Shown here in pieces: positions 62,961-64,000 of a stretch of 64,000 nucleotides of DNA. Origin of the DNA: Erinaceus europaeus (Eukaryota; Chordata; Mammalia; Eulipotyphla; Erinaceidae). The stretch is taken from the NCBI RefSeq assembly GCF_950295315.1, contig NC_080172.1, positions 116,971,313 through 117,035,312 on the forward strand, read 5' to 3'. A program made the position numbers and the translations under genes. The first letter of the stretch is position 1; every line of letters begins with the position of its first letter. The notes beneath the pieces were generated by a model that ran no database searches, had not been told where the DNA came from, and worked only from the letters and a program-made list of their open reading frames with translations.

Positions 62961-63395
62961 GATAATCTCTTTCTAGTGTGGACCTAGGTCAGACCTCCCT
63001 CTGTGTTGGTACAAAAGCAGGCAGAGGATGTCTGGGTCTGCGTTCCTGTGTTCTTCTCTTTCCTTCTGTCTTCGGTATTCTGTTTACAATCTGCTTTGCT
63101 TTTTCTCCTCAGCTTGAACCACGCTTTTTCTCTCGACTTTTCAGCCATTCTGCAGTGATATTCCTGCCCCAGGGCTGCTGCCCATCCATCTAAGACACTC
63201 TCAGTGGGAATCCAGGATGTGAAGCCTGACTTGGCTCAAACAGACCCTTATGTCACTCACTGTGCTGTAATCTCACCCCTCTCATGGAATGATGAGGCGT
63301 GTCTCTAAATATCCAAGGAAGGTCTGTTTCCCCTGGACCATGACCTGTACAAATACTAGGATGAAGCCAATTACCGTAAAAACTTAAAAAGAGAG
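62961..63395. other. Stretch without recognised features
   Basis: Nothing I can name. Confidence 0.3.
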
Positions 63396-63598
63396 GGGCC
63401 AGGTGGTGGTGCCCCTGGTTGAGCGCACATGTTACAGTGCACAAGGACCTGGGTTCGAGTCACTCCAGTCCCCATGTGCAGGGGGATAACTTCATGAGTG
63501 GTGAAGCAGGGCTGCAGGTCTCTCTCCATCTCCTCCTCCCGTTTTGATTTCTGGGTGTCTCCAATAAATACAGATAATTTAAAAAAATTAAAAAAGGG
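63396..63598 (+). mobile_element. SINE-a
   Basis: GGGGCCAGGTGGTGGTGCCC to CCAATAAATACAGATAATTT. Confidence 0.93.
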
Positions 63599-63599
63599 G

Positions 63600-63875
63600 T
63601 CTTTTTCCCTTTTGTTGCCCTTGTTGTTTTACTGTTGTAGTTATTATTGTTGTTGTTATTGATGTCGTCATTGTTGGATAGGACAGAGAGAAATGGAGAG
63701 AGGAGGGGAATACAGAGAGGAGGAGAGAAAGACAGACACCTGCAGACCTGCTTCACCGCCTGTAAAGAGACTCCCCTGCAGGTGGGGAGCCGGGGACTCA
63801 AACCGGGATCCTTACACCAGTCCCTGTGCTTTGCGCCAAGTGTGCTTAACCCACTGTGCTACCACCCGGCTCCCA
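63600..63875 (-). mobile_element. SINE-c in the tail of the preceding SINE
   Basis: Tail-to-tail with 63396, its T-rich end abutting the A-rich end of the other. Low divergence. Confidence 0.93.
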
Positions 63876-63911
63876 CTTAGTAGGTTCTTTAAAAGCACAG
63901 TAAGGGAAAGA

Positions 63912-64000
63912 TGTTGGTCTGCTTCTAAATTCTGCTTCTAAGACCCCTTCTGTTTCATTGGTTTAATCCCCCCCTGCTTAACACTGCATTCTATTTACAT
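63912..64000 (+). mobile_element. LTR-B, cut by the window end
   Basis: TGTTGGTCTGCTTCTAAATT as at 16101, then ACACTGCATTCTATTTACAT as in the LTR at 53795. It links the two subgroups. Confidence 0.85.

Noticed and set aside
1..64000. CRISPR array, bacterial operon or phage-like system
   Set aside because: The tandem repeats are microsatellites without spacer structure, and the whole window has mammalian retroelements throughout.

Overview
The window is mammalian, AT/GC-mixed, gene-poor nuclear DNA. Its repeats are those I associate with hedgehogs (Erinaceus, Eulipotyphla): dozens of tRNA-derived SINEs with the block CCCACCTGCAGGGGG, a lineage-specific L1 with a very long 3' UTR, and several LTR families with 6-bp target duplications. 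The species call rests on memory of these repeats, not on a search. I found no intact protein-coding gene, no convincing exon and no RNA gene. Every long open frame falls in a repeat or a low-complexity tract, so the window is best read as intergenic or intronic.

Repeat names used below are informal. SINE-a: about 210 bp, A-rich tail with AATAAA. SINE-b: same head, then a tail module containing CACCAGGAGCAGTGG and CCCTGGAGGCAAA. SINE-c: same head, then an AAC/GTT-rich module. SINE-d: a different tRNA-like head, tail with AATAAA followed by TCTTT (T+ class). SINE-e: degraded tRNA-like fragments ending near GAGCAGTGCTCTGG. LTR-A to LTR-E are five LTR groups; A, B and E share end motifs (GTGAAGCYAGCCC or GCTAGCCCAGCA).

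Layout. 0-7 kb: solo LTR-D, a tetranucleotide array, SINEs, then an antisense L1 3' UTR holding a complete two-LTR non-autonomous retrovirus-like element (4185-6175) and a 158-bp retroposon (6403-6560). 7.6-10.6 kb: L1 tail followed by a 2.65-kb purine tract. 12-18.5 kb: L1 3' UTR, two LTR-C elements, one with a nested solo LTR-B. 18.8-21.1 kb: SINEs, LTR-D, and a 5'-truncated LINE with an unusual ORF2 end. 22-25.4 kb: nested L1s and an L1 ORF2 pseudogene. 25.7-36 kb: SINE clusters, solo LTRs, a candidate conserved non-coding block near 28.6-28.9 kb. 36-50 kb: scattered SINEs, a 1.3-kb L1 3' UTR, a third LTR-D. 50-64 kb: second copy of the unusual LINE, a twin-primed L1, stacked L1 3' UTRs, and an LTR whose U3 carries a tRNA-Gly 5' half.

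The most interesting signal is one retrotransposition system: a non-L1 LINE (two 5'-truncated copies with 10-12 bp target duplications and a GAAGAAG end instead of poly(A)), a short non-autonomous element sharing its last 40 or so bases, and a 17-bp tip of the same 3' end inside a microsatellite. Its protein end looks like LINEs I know mainly from invertebrates and fish, so horizontal entry is a testable hypothesis.
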